A stretch of DNA of 64,000 nt from [Clostridium] fimetarium (GTDB lineage Bacteria; Bacillota; Clostridia; Lachnospirales; Lachnospiraceae), in assembly GCF_900111235.1 (NCBI RefSeq), contig NZ_FOJI01000006.1:124001-188000 (forward strand). The letters run 5' to 3'. The translations under genes were made by a program, and so were the position numbers. Of the stretch, positions 9,384 to 18,586 are shown in pieces; positions within the stretch are counted from its first letter, which is position 1; the number at the start of each line of letters is the position of its first letter. The notes under the pieces are model-generated. The model made no database searches and was not told the origin of the DNA. It saw nothing but the letters and a program-made list of their open reading frames with translations.

Positions 9384-10610
9384 ATGAAAATATACGAAGA
9401 ACTACAAGCAAGAGGTCTAATTGCACAAGTAACAGATGAACCAGAAATCAAAGAATTAGTGAATAACGGAAAAGCAATATTTTATATCGGATTTGATCCA
9501 ACAGCAGACAGCCTTCATGTAGGACATTTCATGGCACTATGCCTTATGAAGAGACTTCAGCTAGCAGGAAATAAACCAATCGTCTTAGTTGGTGGTGGAA
9601 CAGGCATGATTGGCGATCCATCAGGCAAGTCAGATATGCGTAAGATGCTTACAGTGGAAGACATAAATCATAATTGTGATTGCTTCAAAGAACAAATCAG
9701 CAAATTTATTGATTTCTCAGACGATAAAGCGATTATGGTAAATAATGCTGATTGGCTTATGAAACTTAATTATGTTGATATGCTTAGAGAAGTTGGACCA
9801 CATTTCAGTGTTAACAGAATGCTTTCCGCTGAATGCTACAAACAACGTATGGAAAAAGGACTTAGTTTCCTAGAATTTAACTACATGATTATGCAAAGCT
9901 ATGATTTCCTTCAGTTATTCCAACAATACGGATGTAACATGCAGTTTGGTGGAGATGACCAGTGGAGCAATATGCTTGGTGGCACAGAACTAATCAGAAG
10001 AAAGCTCGGTAAAAATGCCTATGCAATGACAATCAACTTGCTACTTAATTCAGACGGTAAGAAGATGGGAAAAACAGTTTCAGGAGCTGTATGGCTGAAT
10101 CCAGAAAAGACCACACCATTTGAATTTTACCAATACTGGAGAAATGTAGCGGATAGCGATGTCCTAAAATGCATCAGACTTCTTACATTTTTACCACTTG
10201 AGGAAATAGATACAATGGATTCATGGGAAGGCTCACAACTGAATGTTGCGAAGGAAATACTTGCATTTGAACTTACAAAAATGGTTCATGGAGAAGACGA
10301 AGCTCACAAAGCAGAATCAACAGCAAAATCATTATTTACAGGTGGTGAAGATGCAGAAAATATGCCAACTACTGAACTTACAATAGAAGATTTTACAAAT
10401 GATTCAATTGACATTATTTCAATCCTTCACAAAGCAGACCTTGTAACATCACGATCAGAGGGCAGACGTGCAGTTGAACAGGGCGGTGTAACTGTTGATG
10501 GTGAAAAAGTTAGTGATTTTACAGTTTCATATACGAAGGATCAATTCGAGGGTGATGGGATTGTTGTAAAACGTGGTAAGAAGAACTTTAAGAAAGTGAT
10601 AGTTAAGTAA
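9384..10610 (+). CDS. tyrS: Tyrosyl-tRNA synthetase
   Basis: Cytoplasmic class I aminoacyl-tRNA synthetase, 408 aa, that charges tRNA-Tyr with tyrosine using ATP. The Rossmann catalytic domain has the HIGH-like motif HVGH in FDPTADSLHVGHF and the KMSKS-like motif KMGKT. Tyrosine-binding signatures such as YDFLQL and GGDDQW are present. The C-terminal 70 residues form an S4 RNA-binding domain with EGRRAVEQGGV. The length is normal for the TyrS-1 type. Expression is controlled by the T-box leader upstream. Confidence 0.97.
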   Translation: MKIYEELQARGLIAQVTDEPEIKELVNNGKAIFYIGFDPTADSLHVGHFMALCLMKRLQLAGNKPIVLVGGGTGMIGDPSGKSDMRKMLTVEDINHNCDCFKEQISKFIDFSDDKAIMVNNADWLMKLNYVDMLREVGPHFSVNRMLSAECYKQRMEKGLSFLEFNYMIMQSYDFLQLFQQYGCNMQFGGDDQWSNMLGGTELIRRKLGKNAYAMTINLLLNSDGKKMGKTVSGAVWLNPEKTTPFEFYQYWRNVADSDVLKCIRLLTFLPLEEIDTMDSWEGSQLNVAKEILAFELTKMVHGEDEAHKAESTAKSLFTGGEDAENMPTTELTIEDFTNDSIDIISILHKADLVTSRSEGRRAVEQGGVTVDGEKVSDFTVSYTKDQFEGDGIVVKRGKKNFKKVIVK

Positions 10611-10648
10611 AAAAATATAGCCATTTCATATAAAAAGAGGAGTGTAAA

Positions 10649-11056
10649 ATGCAAGCGTTTCGTATTCTAAAGGGAATAAATAAAATGAATATTGATGAGG
10701 TTAAACAATTAATAGCTCAGACATATTGGGCAAAAGACCGTACAATTGATGTAATACGAAAGTCAATGGAAAATTCTATTTGTTTTGGTGTATTTCTAGA
10801 CAAAGATGTTAAACAGGTTGGCTTTGCAAGAGTAATTACAGATTATGCAACGACTTATTATATATGTGATGTGATTATAGATTCCCAATATAGAGGCTAT
10901 GGTTTTGGAAAAAAACTATTGGAGTCAATCGTAAGTGATCAAGATTTATGCGACTTGAAAGGAATATTAGTGACCAAAGATGCGCATGGGTTATATGAAA
11001 AATTTGGATTTGCTAAGGATGGAAGCATCTTCATGCAAAAAGCAAGAAAAATATAA
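10649..11056 (+). CDS. GNAT-family N-acetyltransferase
   Basis: Small cytoplasmic acetyltransferase, 135 aa, predicted to move an acetyl group from acetyl-CoA to an amine substrate that cannot be named. The acetyl-CoA-binding motif A is visible as SQYRGYGFGKKLLESI (R/Q-x-x-G-x-G/A type) after the strand YYICDVII, and the C-terminal strand contains GLYEKFGF, typical of the fold. The ATG at 10649 has a good GAGGAG site; an internal ATG at 10685 is less likely. It stands alone between tyrS and the phosphate operon and is followed by a terminator hairpin. Confidence 0.9.
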   Translation: MQAFRILKGINKMNIDEVKQLIAQTYWAKDRTIDVIRKSMENSICFGVFLDKDVKQVGFARVITDYATTYYICDVIIDSQYRGYGFGKKLLESIVSDQDLCDLKGILVTKDAHGLYEKFGFAKDGSIFMQKARKI

Positions 11057-11107
11057 ATAATGGGATAATTTCTAATCAAACAATTAAATAGAGTCCCAAT
11101 AAGACAT

Positions 11108-11157
11108 AACAAGTCTGTCATTCTAGTTTTTTTACAACTAGAATAGCAGGCTTGTTT
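11108..11157 (+). terminator. Intrinsic terminator after GNAT gene
   Basis: Two 21-nt arms, AACAAGTCTGTCATTCTAG and CTAGAATAGCAGGCTTGTT, pair with few mismatches around a short T-rich loop, followed by TTTTCG. The rest of the 336-nt gap before pstS (11158-11392) is AT-rich and should hold the pst promoter. I could not pick out convincing PhoP-box repeats. Confidence 0.75.
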
Positions 11158-11392
11158 TCGTATTCAGTTATTTTGAATGTAAAATAATAGTACATTTCGT
11201 GATTTTATTTTACAAAAGTTATATGTAAATATTACTTAGAAGTGATTATGGACTTTACATGAAGATAGTATCATTCATATATCAAGTTAATAACAAAACT
11301 TGATGGAAAATACTATTACAAGTTGTGAATTGATAATAGTATTTCTCAAGTTAGAAAGAGCATATAAATTTAATCGTTGGAGGAAAAGAAAA

Positions 11393-12304
11393 ATGAGAAT
11401 TAAGAAATTATTGTGCATGTCATTGAGTATTATGGCAATTGCGGGAGGTATCGTTGGATGTGGATCAGATACTTCTAGTACATCAGGTACAACTACAGGA
11501 ACTGCTGCAGTTACAGCAACGAAATCAAGCATTTCAGGAACAGTTATCGGTTCTGGTTCATCAGCATTACTTCCATTAGCTCAGAATGCAGCTGATAAGT
11601 TCAAAGAAAGCTATCCTAATATTTCAGTAACACTCAATGCTGGTGGTTCTGGTACAGGCTTAAAACAAGTAGCAGATGGTACAGTTGATATTGGTAATTC
11701 AGATGTTGAAGCAGCAAGCAAGTTAGAAGCTTCAGTTGCAAGTGCATTAGTAGATCATAAAGTATGTGTAATCGCAATGGCACCAGTTGTGAACAAAGAT
11801 GTTGCAGCAACAGTCAAGAGTCTTACAAAACAACAACTTGTTGATATATTTACAGCAAAAATAACAAACTGGAAAGATGTAGGCGGTCCAGATGAAAAAG
11901 TTATCCTTGTAACTCGTCCAACAACTTCAGGTACAAGAGCATTATTTAAACAATATGCATTAAACAATACTGATGAAGCATCTAATGCATCATTGGAAAC
12001 AGATGATTCAGGTACATTGTTACAAAATGTTTCAGATAACAAAGGCGCAATTGGCTATGTAGCATTATCTTACCTTGTTAACAACACTAAGGTTAGTACA
12101 TTAGCAATCGATGGTGTAGACCCAACTATTGCAAATACATATAGTGGAAAATACCCAGTATGGGGATATGAGCACATGTATACAAAAGGTGCACCAAAAG
12201 AAGCTGTTAAAGCATATCTTGATTATATCCTTTCAAGTGATTATGCTACACAAATTGAAGCTCAGGGTTATTGTGTAACATCTAAGATGCAAGTATCTAG
12301 ATAA
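11393..12304 (+). CDS. pstS: Phosphate ABC transporter substrate-binding lipoprotein
   Basis: Extracytoplasmic phosphate-binding protein, 303 aa, anchored as a lipoprotein. The signal peptide ends in a lipobox with Cys in GGIVGCGSD. The phosphate-binding signatures are present: GSGSSALLPL near the N-terminus, GGSGTGLKQ, TRPTTSGTRALF, and KGAIGYVALSYL. The ATG at 11393 has a GGAGG site. It is the first gene of pstSCAB-phoU. A terminator-like hairpin between it and pstC suggests that pstS is made in excess over the membrane subunits. Confidence 0.96.
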   Translation: MRIKKLLCMSLSIMAIAGGIVGCGSDTSSTSGTTTGTAAVTATKSSISGTVIGSGSSALLPLAQNAADKFKESYPNISVTLNAGGSGTGLKQVADGTVDIGNSDVEAASKLEASVASALVDHKVCVIAMAPVVNKDVAATVKSLTKQQLVDIFTAKITNWKDVGGPDEKVILVTRPTTSGTRALFKQYALNNTDEASNASLETDDSGTLLQNVSDNKGAIGYVALSYLVNNTKVSTLAIDGVDPTIANTYSGKYPVWGYEHMYTKGAPKEAVKAYLDYILSSDYATQIEAQGYCVTSKMQVSR

Positions 12305-12358
12305 GGTATCAGGATAAAAATTCAATGGATAAGTTGGTAGTTAACTTTCCATAAGAGT

Positions 12359-12396
12359 AAACCAGAGAAATCAGAATATCGGTTCTCTGGTTTTTT
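12359..12396 (+). terminator. Attenuating terminator between pstS and pstC
   Basis: Perfect 11-bp stem AAACCAGAGAA / TTCTCTGGTTT with a 13-nt loop and a T-run. Its position inside the operon suggests partial termination, so that more binding protein than permease is made. Confidence 0.75.
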
Positions 12397-12416
12397 ATAG
12401 AAAGGAAGTGTTGTAT

Positions 12417-13331
12417 ATGAATCACAAAAGAAATATGTTTCAAAAAGAATATTTCTGGCATGGTCTGGTTACAATCGGTGGTTGTTTTATGATTGTGCTT
12501 ACGTTGGCAATAGGTATATTCCTAGTGTATAAAGGAAGCGCATCTTTTACAACTTATGATCATAAAATAACGGAGTTTTTATTTTCTTCAAAGTGGAATC
12601 CAGCGGATAATTCAACTGGTGGGGGTAATATAGGCGCAGCAATATACATTTTTGGTTCTATTAGTACATGTGCGCTTGCTTTATTAATTGCTACACCATT
12701 TAGTATTGCAGCTGCAATTTTCATGACTGAAATCGCTCCCAAGGTAGGAATGCATGTTTTTCAACCAGCAGTGGAGATCTTCGTTGGAATCCCTTCGGTC
12801 GTTTATGGTTGGATAGGGTTAACCGTTCTCGTTCCTGCAATAAAAAATATATTTCACTTAACCTATGGATTTTCTGTTTTGGCGGCTGGAATTGTACTGG
12901 CGGTTATGATTTTTCCAACGATTACTAGCGTTACAGCAGATGCCATTCGAAGTGTACCAATTCAATTTAGACAGGCATCCTATGGACTTGGTGCTACAAG
13001 ATGGCAAATGATTCGTACAGTGGTTCTTCCGTCAGCGAAGTCAGGAATATATACTGGTATCATTCTTGGACTAGCGCGGGCATTTGGTGAAGCGTTGGCT
13101 GTAGCAATGGTTATTGGTAAGACAAGAGCATTTCCTAAAAATATTTTGTCTTCTACAAATAATCTTACAGCCTCCATTGCATCAGACATGGGTGGGGCAA
13201 TGGAAGGTGGAGAATATAACAGTGCATTGTGGTCAATGGCGTTATTACTGTTCCTGATTTCATTGTTGTTTATATTCATAATTCATTTTATTTCATCAAA
13301 AGAGGAGAAAAAACTAAATGGGAAAAATTAA
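12417..13331 (+). CDS. pstC: Phosphate ABC transporter permease PstC
   Basis: Inner membrane permease of the high-affinity phosphate importer, 304 aa, six membrane helices. The EAA-loop for contact with PstB reads ASYGLGATRWQMIRTVVLPSAKSGI, followed by ARAFGEALAVAMVIG, a typical PstC signature. The start is the ATG at 12417 with AAAGGAAG 8-9 nt upstream; GTG and TTG codons just upstream are in frame but less likely. The 3' end overlaps pstA by 14 nt, coupling translation of the heterodimer. Confidence 0.95.
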   Translation: MNHKRNMFQKEYFWHGLVTIGGCFMIVLTLAIGIFLVYKGSASFTTYDHKITEFLFSSKWNPADNSTGGGNIGAAIYIFGSISTCALALLIATPFSIAAAIFMTEIAPKVGMHVFQPAVEIFVGIPSVVYGWIGLTVLVPAIKNIFHLTYGFSVLAAGIVLAVMIFPTITSVTADAIRSVPIQFRQASYGLGATRWQMIRTVVLPSAKSGIYTGIILGLARAFGEALAVAMVIGKTRAFPKNILSSTNNLTASIASDMGGAMEGGEYNSALWSMALLLFLISLLFIFIIHFISSKEEKKLNGKN

Positions 13332-14193
13332 AAGCGCAAAAATTGCTGACAAAATTATGACGATTGTTTTTTACTTTATCGCTCTTTTGTTTTTGATATT
13401 GTTATTAGTATTAGCTTTATATGTAATTTTCAAGGGATTTGTAGATTTTAAGCTTGAGTATTTATCATTTAATAGAAAAGGAATAGGCAATCAATTCTTT
13501 AACACCATATATTTGGTATTCTTATCATTAGTAATCAGTGTTCCATTGGGGACACTTGCTGGGATATATATGGCAGAGTATGCAAAGCAAGGAAAAATAA
13601 CAAATTTTCTTCGTATTAGTATTGAAACGCTTTCTTCCTTACCATCAATTGTAGTTGGTTTATTTGGATATTTGGTATTTATCGTTATGACAGGTGCTAG
13701 ATGGAATTTGATGGCAGGAGCACTTGCGGTATCAATCTTAAGTATCCCGTTAATTACGACTACTACGGTGGATGCATTTAAGTCGCTTGAAAATGGATAT
13801 AAGAATGGTTCGTTAGGACTAGGAGCCACACATTGGCAAACGATTTACCATGTTATGCTTCCTGCGTGTTTTCCACGCATTATGACTGGTATAATATTAG
13901 CGGCAGGTCGAGGGTTTGGTGAAGCAGCAGCTTTACTATATACATCGGGCATGAGCACGGATATAAACTGGTCTAACTGGAATCTATCGGCTGCAACATG
14001 CGCATTAAATCCATTTCGACCAGGTGAAACATTGTCTTTACTAATATGGGCATCTCGTTCAGAGGCAGTATCTGCGAATGCAACCCAGATAGCAAATCTA
14101 TCATCAGCAGTTTTAATGATTATGGTATTTACTTTTAGTATAGGTGCAAGAATGTTAAGTCGAGGAATTAATAAGAAAGCGAAAGGGTGTTAA
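13318..14193 (+). CDS. pstA: Phosphate ABC transporter permease PstA
   Basis: Second inner membrane permease of the phosphate importer, 291 aa, six helices. The EAA-loop [24 protein letters not shown] and the following [15 protein letters not shown] are diagnostic for PstA. It starts inside pstC with a GAGGAG site and ends just before pstB. It pairs with PstC to form the phosphate channel in the cytoplasmic membrane. Confidence 0.95.
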   Translation: MGKIKSAKIADKIMTIVFYFIALLFLILLLVLALYVIFKGFVDFKLEYLSFNRKGIGNQFFNTIYLVFLSLVISVPLGTLAGIYMAEYAKQGKITNFLRISIETLSSLPSIVVGLFGYLVFIVMTGARWNLMAGALAVSILSIPLITTTTVDAFKSLENGYKNGSLGLGATHWQTIYHVMLPACFPRIMTGIILAAGRGFGEAAALLYTSGMSTDINWSNWNLSAATCALNPFRPGETLSLLIWASRSEAVSANATQIANLSSAVLMIMVFTFSIGARMLSRGINKKAKGC

Positions 14194-14195
14194 CC

Positions 14196-14948
14196 ATGGA
14201 CAGTAAGATAATAATAAATGATTTAAATTTGCATTATGGTGCTTTTCAAGCGTTAAAGAATATAGGTATGGATATAAAAAAGAACGAAATCACTGCCTTA
14301 ATTGGTCCTTCAGGATGTGGAAAGTCTACATTTTTAAAGACGTTGAATCGAATGAACGATCTCGAGGAAAATGTAAAAATAGAAGGAAGTATTTTGTTGG
14401 ATGGTATCGATATTTATCATGAAATGGATTCTATATTGCTTCGTCAGAAAATAGGAATGGTGTTCCAACAACCGAATCCATTTCCGAAAAGCATTTATGA
14501 TAATGTTGCATATGGACCTAGGATTCTAGGAATAAAGAAAAAAAGAGAACTTGATAAAATTGTTGAAACTAGTTTAAAACAAGCGGTAATCTGGGAGGAA
14601 GTTAAGGATCGTCTTCATAAGAGTGCACTTAGCTTATCGGGCGGCCAGCAACAACGTATATGTATAGCAAGAACGCTAGCTGTCAATCCAGATGTGATTC
14701 TTATGGATGAGCCAACATCAGCGCTAGATCCTATATCAACATCAAAAATCGAAGATTTAGCCGTTGAATTAAAGAAAAATTATACCATAGTAATTGTTAC
14801 TCATAATATGCAACAGGCAACAAGAATCTCAGATAAAACTGTATTCTTCCTATTAGGTGAGACAATTGAATCAGGCGAGACTCATGAAATTTTCTCAAGA
14901 CCGAAAGATAAGAGAACTGAAGATTATATTACTGGTAGATTTGGTTGA
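14196..14948 (+). CDS. pstB: Phosphate ABC transporter ATPase PstB
   Basis: Cytoplasmic ATPase of the phosphate importer, 250 aa. Walker A is GPSGCGKST, the Q-loop is [11 protein letters not shown] (the extended PNPFP form is characteristic of PstB), the signature is LSGGQQQR, and Walker B is [14 protein letters not shown] favour the ATG at 14196 with AAAGGG 8 nt upstream; a GTG at 14187 overlapping the pstA stop is the alternative. Full length for the family. Confidence 0.97.
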   Translation: MDSKIIINDLNLHYGAFQALKNIGMDIKKNEITALIGPSGCGKSTFLKTLNRMNDLEENVKIEGSILLDGIDIYHEMDSILLRQKIGMVFQQPNPFPKSIYDNVAYGPRILGIKKKRELDKIVETSLKQAVIWEEVKDRLHKSALSLSGGQQQRICIARTLAVNPDVILMDEPTSALDPISTSKIEDLAVELKKNYTIVIVTHNMQQATRISDKTVFFLLGETIESGETHEIFSRPKDKRTEDYITGRFG

Positions 14949-14966
14949 TGCAAATGGAGGCGGAAA

Positions 14967-15629
14967 ATGAGAGATATATTTAACGAACAATTAGAACAGC
15001 TAAATTCGGATTTGGTTGAAATGGGAACGCTTATAGGGCAAGTGATTAGAATGACAGTCGAGGCCTTGGTGGATAAAGATATTGAGAAGGCAAAGAAAGT
15101 TATCAGATTTGAGGACCAAATTGATCGTCAAGAAAAGACAATTGAAAATCTATGCCTTAAATTATTGCTACAACAACAACCAGTCGCAAGTGATTTTACA
15201 CAAATTTCTGCAGCGCTTAAGATGATTACAGATATGGAAAGAATTGGTGACCAGAGTGCTGATATTTCCCAAATATTAATAGGTATGGCAGGTCAACCAT
15301 ATATCAAAAAATTAGATCATATTCAAGCAATGGCGAATGAAACGACTAGGATGGTTTTTAAAAGTATAGATGCATATGTAAAAAAAGATCTTGAATTAGC
15401 AAAAGAAGTTATTCTGCAAGATGATATCGTGGATAATCTGTTCTTAATTATTAAACACGAATTAATAGATTTAATTAATGAGAATACCGAAAATGGTGAA
15501 CAAGCAACTGATCTGCTTATGATTGGTAAATATTTTGAGCGCATTGGTGATCATGCGACTAATATTGCTGAATGGGTCATTTTTTCTATTACAGGTAAAC
15601 ATGATGACATTGATAAAATAACAGAATAG
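14967..15629 (+). CDS. phoU: Phosphate signalling regulator PhoU
   Basis: Cytoplasmic protein of 220 aa with two three-helix repeats, each carrying the metal-binding PhoU motif: ITDMERIGDQSADI in the first and GKYFERIGDHATNIAE in the second. PhoU links the Pst transporter to the PhoR/PhoB-type system and restrains phosphate uptake when phosphate is plentiful. It starts 18 nt after pstB with a GGAGG site and is followed after 20 nt by a response regulator gene. Confidence 0.95.
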   Translation: MRDIFNEQLEQLNSDLVEMGTLIGQVIRMTVEALVDKDIEKAKKVIRFEDQIDRQEKTIENLCLKLLLQQQPVASDFTQISAALKMITDMERIGDQSADISQILIGMAGQPYIKKLDHIQAMANETTRMVFKSIDAYVKKDLELAKEVILQDDIVDNLFLIIKHELIDLINENTENGEQATDLLMIGKYFERIGDHATNIAEWVIFSITGKHDDIDKITE

Positions 15630-15649
15630 TTTATTGGAGAGGAGTTATC

Positions 15650-16321
15650 ATGCCACTAATTTACATAGTAGAAGATGATATTGATATACAAGAAATTGAG
15701 ACTTATGCGTTGAAAGATAGTGGATATACTGTTGAAGCATTTGGGTGCGCGAAAGATTTTTATAGATCAATATCACTGAAAGTACCCGATTTGGTTTTAC
15801 TTGATATAACACTTCCTGATGATAATGGTTTCGATATATTAAAAAAGCTCCGTGAATCTCCTGAAACAAAAAAGATTTCAATTATAATAATCACAGCAAA
15901 AAATGAAGAAGCCGATAAAGTTAAAGGCCTTGAATTGGGTGCAGATGATTATATGACTAAACCATTTGGTATACTTGAGTTTCTTGTTAGAGTAAAGGCT
16001 GTTTTACGTAGAACACATAATATGCAAGAAGAAAAAATCTTAGAAGTTAATAATATATACTTGGATAGTGAAAAAAATATTGTATATAATAATGGAAACT
16101 TATGTAAGCTCACATTTATTGAATATAATATATTAAAATTATTAATGGTAAATAACAAAATAGTAGTATCAAAAACTGATATGATTGAGCAAATTTGGGG
16201 AACTAACTTTAACTGTAAACCAAGGACATTAAATTTGCATATGAATACGTTAAGGATAAAACTTGGTGATACAGGCTCTAAGATTAAGACCGTTAGGCAT
16301 GTGGGATATATTTTAGAATGA
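15650..16321 (+). CDS. PhoB/OmpR-type response regulator (no adjacent kinase)
   Basis: Cytoplasmic transcription regulator, 223 aa. The receiver domain has VEDD near the start, phosphoacceptor D52 in LLDITLP and a conserved Lys in YMTKPFG. The C-terminal winged helix (about 125-223) follows the OmpR/PhoB plan with FIEYNILKLLM and KIKTVRHVGYIL. It is the last gene of the pst operon, so control of phosphate genes is the natural guess. No histidine kinase gene follows: the next gene is convergent. The partner kinase must be encoded elsewhere. A good GGAGAGGAG site supports the start. Confidence 0.9.
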   Translation: MPLIYIVEDDIDIQEIETYALKDSGYTVEAFGCAKDFYRSISLKVPDLVLLDITLPDDNGFDILKKLRESPETKKISIIIITAKNEEADKVKGLELGADDYMTKPFGILEFLVRVKAVLRRTHNMQEEKILEVNNIYLDSEKNIVYNNGNLCKLTFIEYNILKLLMVNNKIVVSKTDMIEQIWGTNFNCKPRTLNLHMNTLRIKLGDTGSKIKTVRHVGYILE

Positions 16322-16415
16322 AAGTTGGTAATTTGTAATCAATATAATGTTTAATTTATTAGGTTATTAGTAATGTTAGGGCTTTGAGTGGAGAATGTTG
16401 AATATAGTAAAATAC

Positions 16416-16469
16416 AAACGGTTCTGTTACACAGTAAGTTATTTGACTTACTGTGTAACAGAACCGTTT
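16416..16469. terminator. Very long perfect bidirectional terminator
   Basis: Perfect 24-bp stem with a 6-nt loop (TATTTG), starting AAACGGTTCTG and ending CAGAACCGTTT, followed by a T-run on the plus strand. It lies between the convergent response regulator and rqcH genes. The stem is longer than usual for an intrinsic terminator. Confidence 0.85.
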
Positions 16470-16479
16470 TAGATTGATT

Positions 16480-18294
16480 TCAATCATGTATTATGTTAAG
16501 TCCTGAGATATCAGTGTCAGCAACCATAGAAAAATTAGTATTATAAATTACAAATCCTGGCTTTGCTGCATTAGGCTTTTTGAGATTCTTGCGTTCGGTA
16601 TAGTCAATTTCCACCTTTTCCTGGTCACGACCTTTTGAATAGTGGGCTGCAAGGCTTGCGGCTTCTTCATATGTTTTGTCCGTAAGTTCATTTCCGCCAG
16701 TTTTTACAATAACATGGGAACCAGGGATGGTTTTTGAGTGGAACCACCAGTCACCACCATTGGCAAATTTAAATGTAAGTTCATCATTTTGAAAATTATT
16801 CTTTCCAACATACATATGGAATCCATCGGACGAGATATAGTGAAAAGGCTTGCTTGTAATCTTGACTTTTTTGCCAACATAGCCTTTTTTACCAAGAAGA
16901 CCTTTTTTGCCAGTAGGGCCTTTTCTTCTGATGTATCCATATTCAATTAATTCTTCTTTTAGTTGAACAAGGTCTTCTTCTGCAAGTGCAATATCAAGTG
17001 ATGTTGAAATGGACTCCAAATGATTGATCTCTGAACTGGTTTCTGCAACTAATTTTGTATCAGCTTCAAAAGTACGTTTTAACTTGTTATATTTATCAAA
17101 ATACTTCACAGCATTTTCTTTGGGTGTAAGCATGTTGTCTAAAGGAATTGTAATCATTTCATTTGTATAGTAGTTCAAAGCTTCAAAAGACTTGCTTCCT
17201 GATTCAATCCCATAACCATAAGTATTGATTAACTCTCCATACACCTTAAATTTATCACGTTTATCAGTATCTTTAAGTTGTTTTAACTGCAAATCGTATT
17301 TTTTATAATTTCGTTCAAGAGCAGTGTTTAGAATTTTTCTTAAATCAACGGAGCGTTGTCTGATTCTAGAAATGGCATTTTTGGTCGCATAGAAAGTATG
17401 AAGTACTTCACTGATTGTTGAATATTTCACACAAGTTAATAAACCACCTGCTTTTTTGCTTTCCTTACTGTCCGTGTCTTGATAGATACTTAATTCAAGA
17501 CTTCCAAATTCAATTGGCTCATTTCCCTTGTAAACAATATTGGGAATGTATTGTTTTGAACTGACTGTTTCCATGATGCCTTTAAAAATAGTATAAAGAT
17601 GCTTTTGTTCGTTTTCACTGAGGACATTTGCAGGGGTTGTGCTGTCAATAGATGCATCATAACATAATTCTTCAGAAACAATAGGACTAATGCCTGTAAT
17701 ACTCGTATAGATGGCTTTTACAAGAGGTATCGGCTTACTATATACAAGCTCTGCAAAAGTTTCATAATCGACTTCCAAAGGATTGGCTTTATCCGTTGTC
17801 TGAGGAATGAAGTATTCACGTCCTGGAAGAACTTCACGAACGGAACTCATTTGTGATGAAACATGTTTGATACTGTCAATTATCATGTTTTTGTCATCAC
17901 AGAAGATGATATTACTATGTTTTCCCATAAGTTCCACAATAAGATGCTTTTTGCATAAATCACCCATTTCATTTAGATGTTCCAGCTCAAAATCAATAAC
18001 TCGTTCCAAACCAGGCTGGCTGATGCGAATAATTCTTCCATTATTTACGTGCTTACGCAGTAGCATGCAAAAGTTCGGAGCAGTAATTGGGCTTGTCTTA
18101 TTAACATCTGTAAGATAAATAAGTGGAAGACCAGCATTTGCTGAAATTGTAAGTCTGTATTGTGTACCATTATTTTTAATTGTCAATAAAAGTTCATCAG
18201 CCTCAGGCTGTGCAATTTTATATAAACGTCCACCGACAAGACTACAATTTAATTCATTTACTATATTTGAAATTACGATACCATCTAATGCCAT
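16480..18294 (-). CDS. rqcH: Ribosome quality control factor RqcH (NFACT / fibronectin-binding family)
   Basis: Cytoplasmic protein of 604 aa that in Bacillus binds stalled 50S subunits and recruits tRNA-Ala to add C-terminal alanine tails. The NFACT-N domain starts at MALDGIVISNIVNELN and includes FCMLLRKHVNNGRI. Coiled coils span about 280-450. The NFACT-R domain (about 480-600) contains DGFHMYVGKNNFQNDELTF and WWFHSKTIPGSHVI, both family hallmarks. An unusual Gly/Lys linker with three GKK repeats sits just before NFACT-R. The GGAGTG site supports the start. It is divergent from yicC, a common order in this group. Confidence 0.93.
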   Translation of the reverse strand: MALDGIVISNIVNELNCSLVGGRLYKIAQPEADELLLTIKNNGTQYRLTISANAGLPLIYLTDVNKTSPITAPNFCMLLRKHVNNGRIIRISQPGLERVIDFELEHLNEMGDLCKKHLIVELMGKHSNIIFCDDKNMIIDSIKHVSSQMSSVREVLPGREYFIPQTTDKANPLEVDYETFAELVYSKPIPLVKAIYTSITGISPIVSEELCYDASIDSTTPANVLSENEQKHLYTIFKGIMETVSSKQYIPNIVYKGNEPIEFGSLELSIYQDTDSKESKKAGGLLTCVKYSTISEVLHTFYATKNAISRIRQRSVDLRKILNTALERNYKKYDLQLKQLKDTDKRDKFKVYGELINTYGYGIESGSKSFEALNYYTNEMITIPLDNMLTPKENAVKYFDKYNKLKRTFEADTKLVAETSSEINHLESISTSLDIALAEEDLVQLKEELIEYGYIRRKGPTGKKGLLGKKGYVGKKVKITSKPFHYISSDGFHMYVGKNNFQNDELTFKFANGGDWWFHSKTIPGSHVIVKTGGNELTDKTYEEAASLAAHYSKGRDQEKVEIDYTERKNLKKPNAAKPGFVIYNTNFSMVADTDISGLNIIHD

Positions 18295-18491
18295 AAATTC
18301 ACTCCATTCTTGCGTCTAAGACGCCATAAAATAATCTTTGTTCGACTTAATATTTTAACACATTTATGCTTTAATATGCTGATAATTATTCATTTTTCTT
18401 AAATATTAAACTTATTTAAGCTTATTCAATCATATTTGGTAAATTAATAAGAGTTAATAAGAGATATCTAGTGAATAAATAATGTATAAAC

Positions 18492-18519
18492 TTGCTTTTA
18501 TACGGAAACTTGATATACT
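18492..18519 (+). promoter_or_regulatory. Probable sigma-A promoter for yicC
   Basis: TTGCTT (18492-18497) and TATACT (18514-18519), 16-nt spacer, about 70 nt upstream of the yicC start. A moderate match to consensus within an AT-rich divergent gap. Confidence 0.5.
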
Positions 18520-18586
18520 TAAATAGGTATTTGTTAGGCTTGAGATTTAACTTGGTCTATTATAAAAAAAAGTGGGGATAATTATA

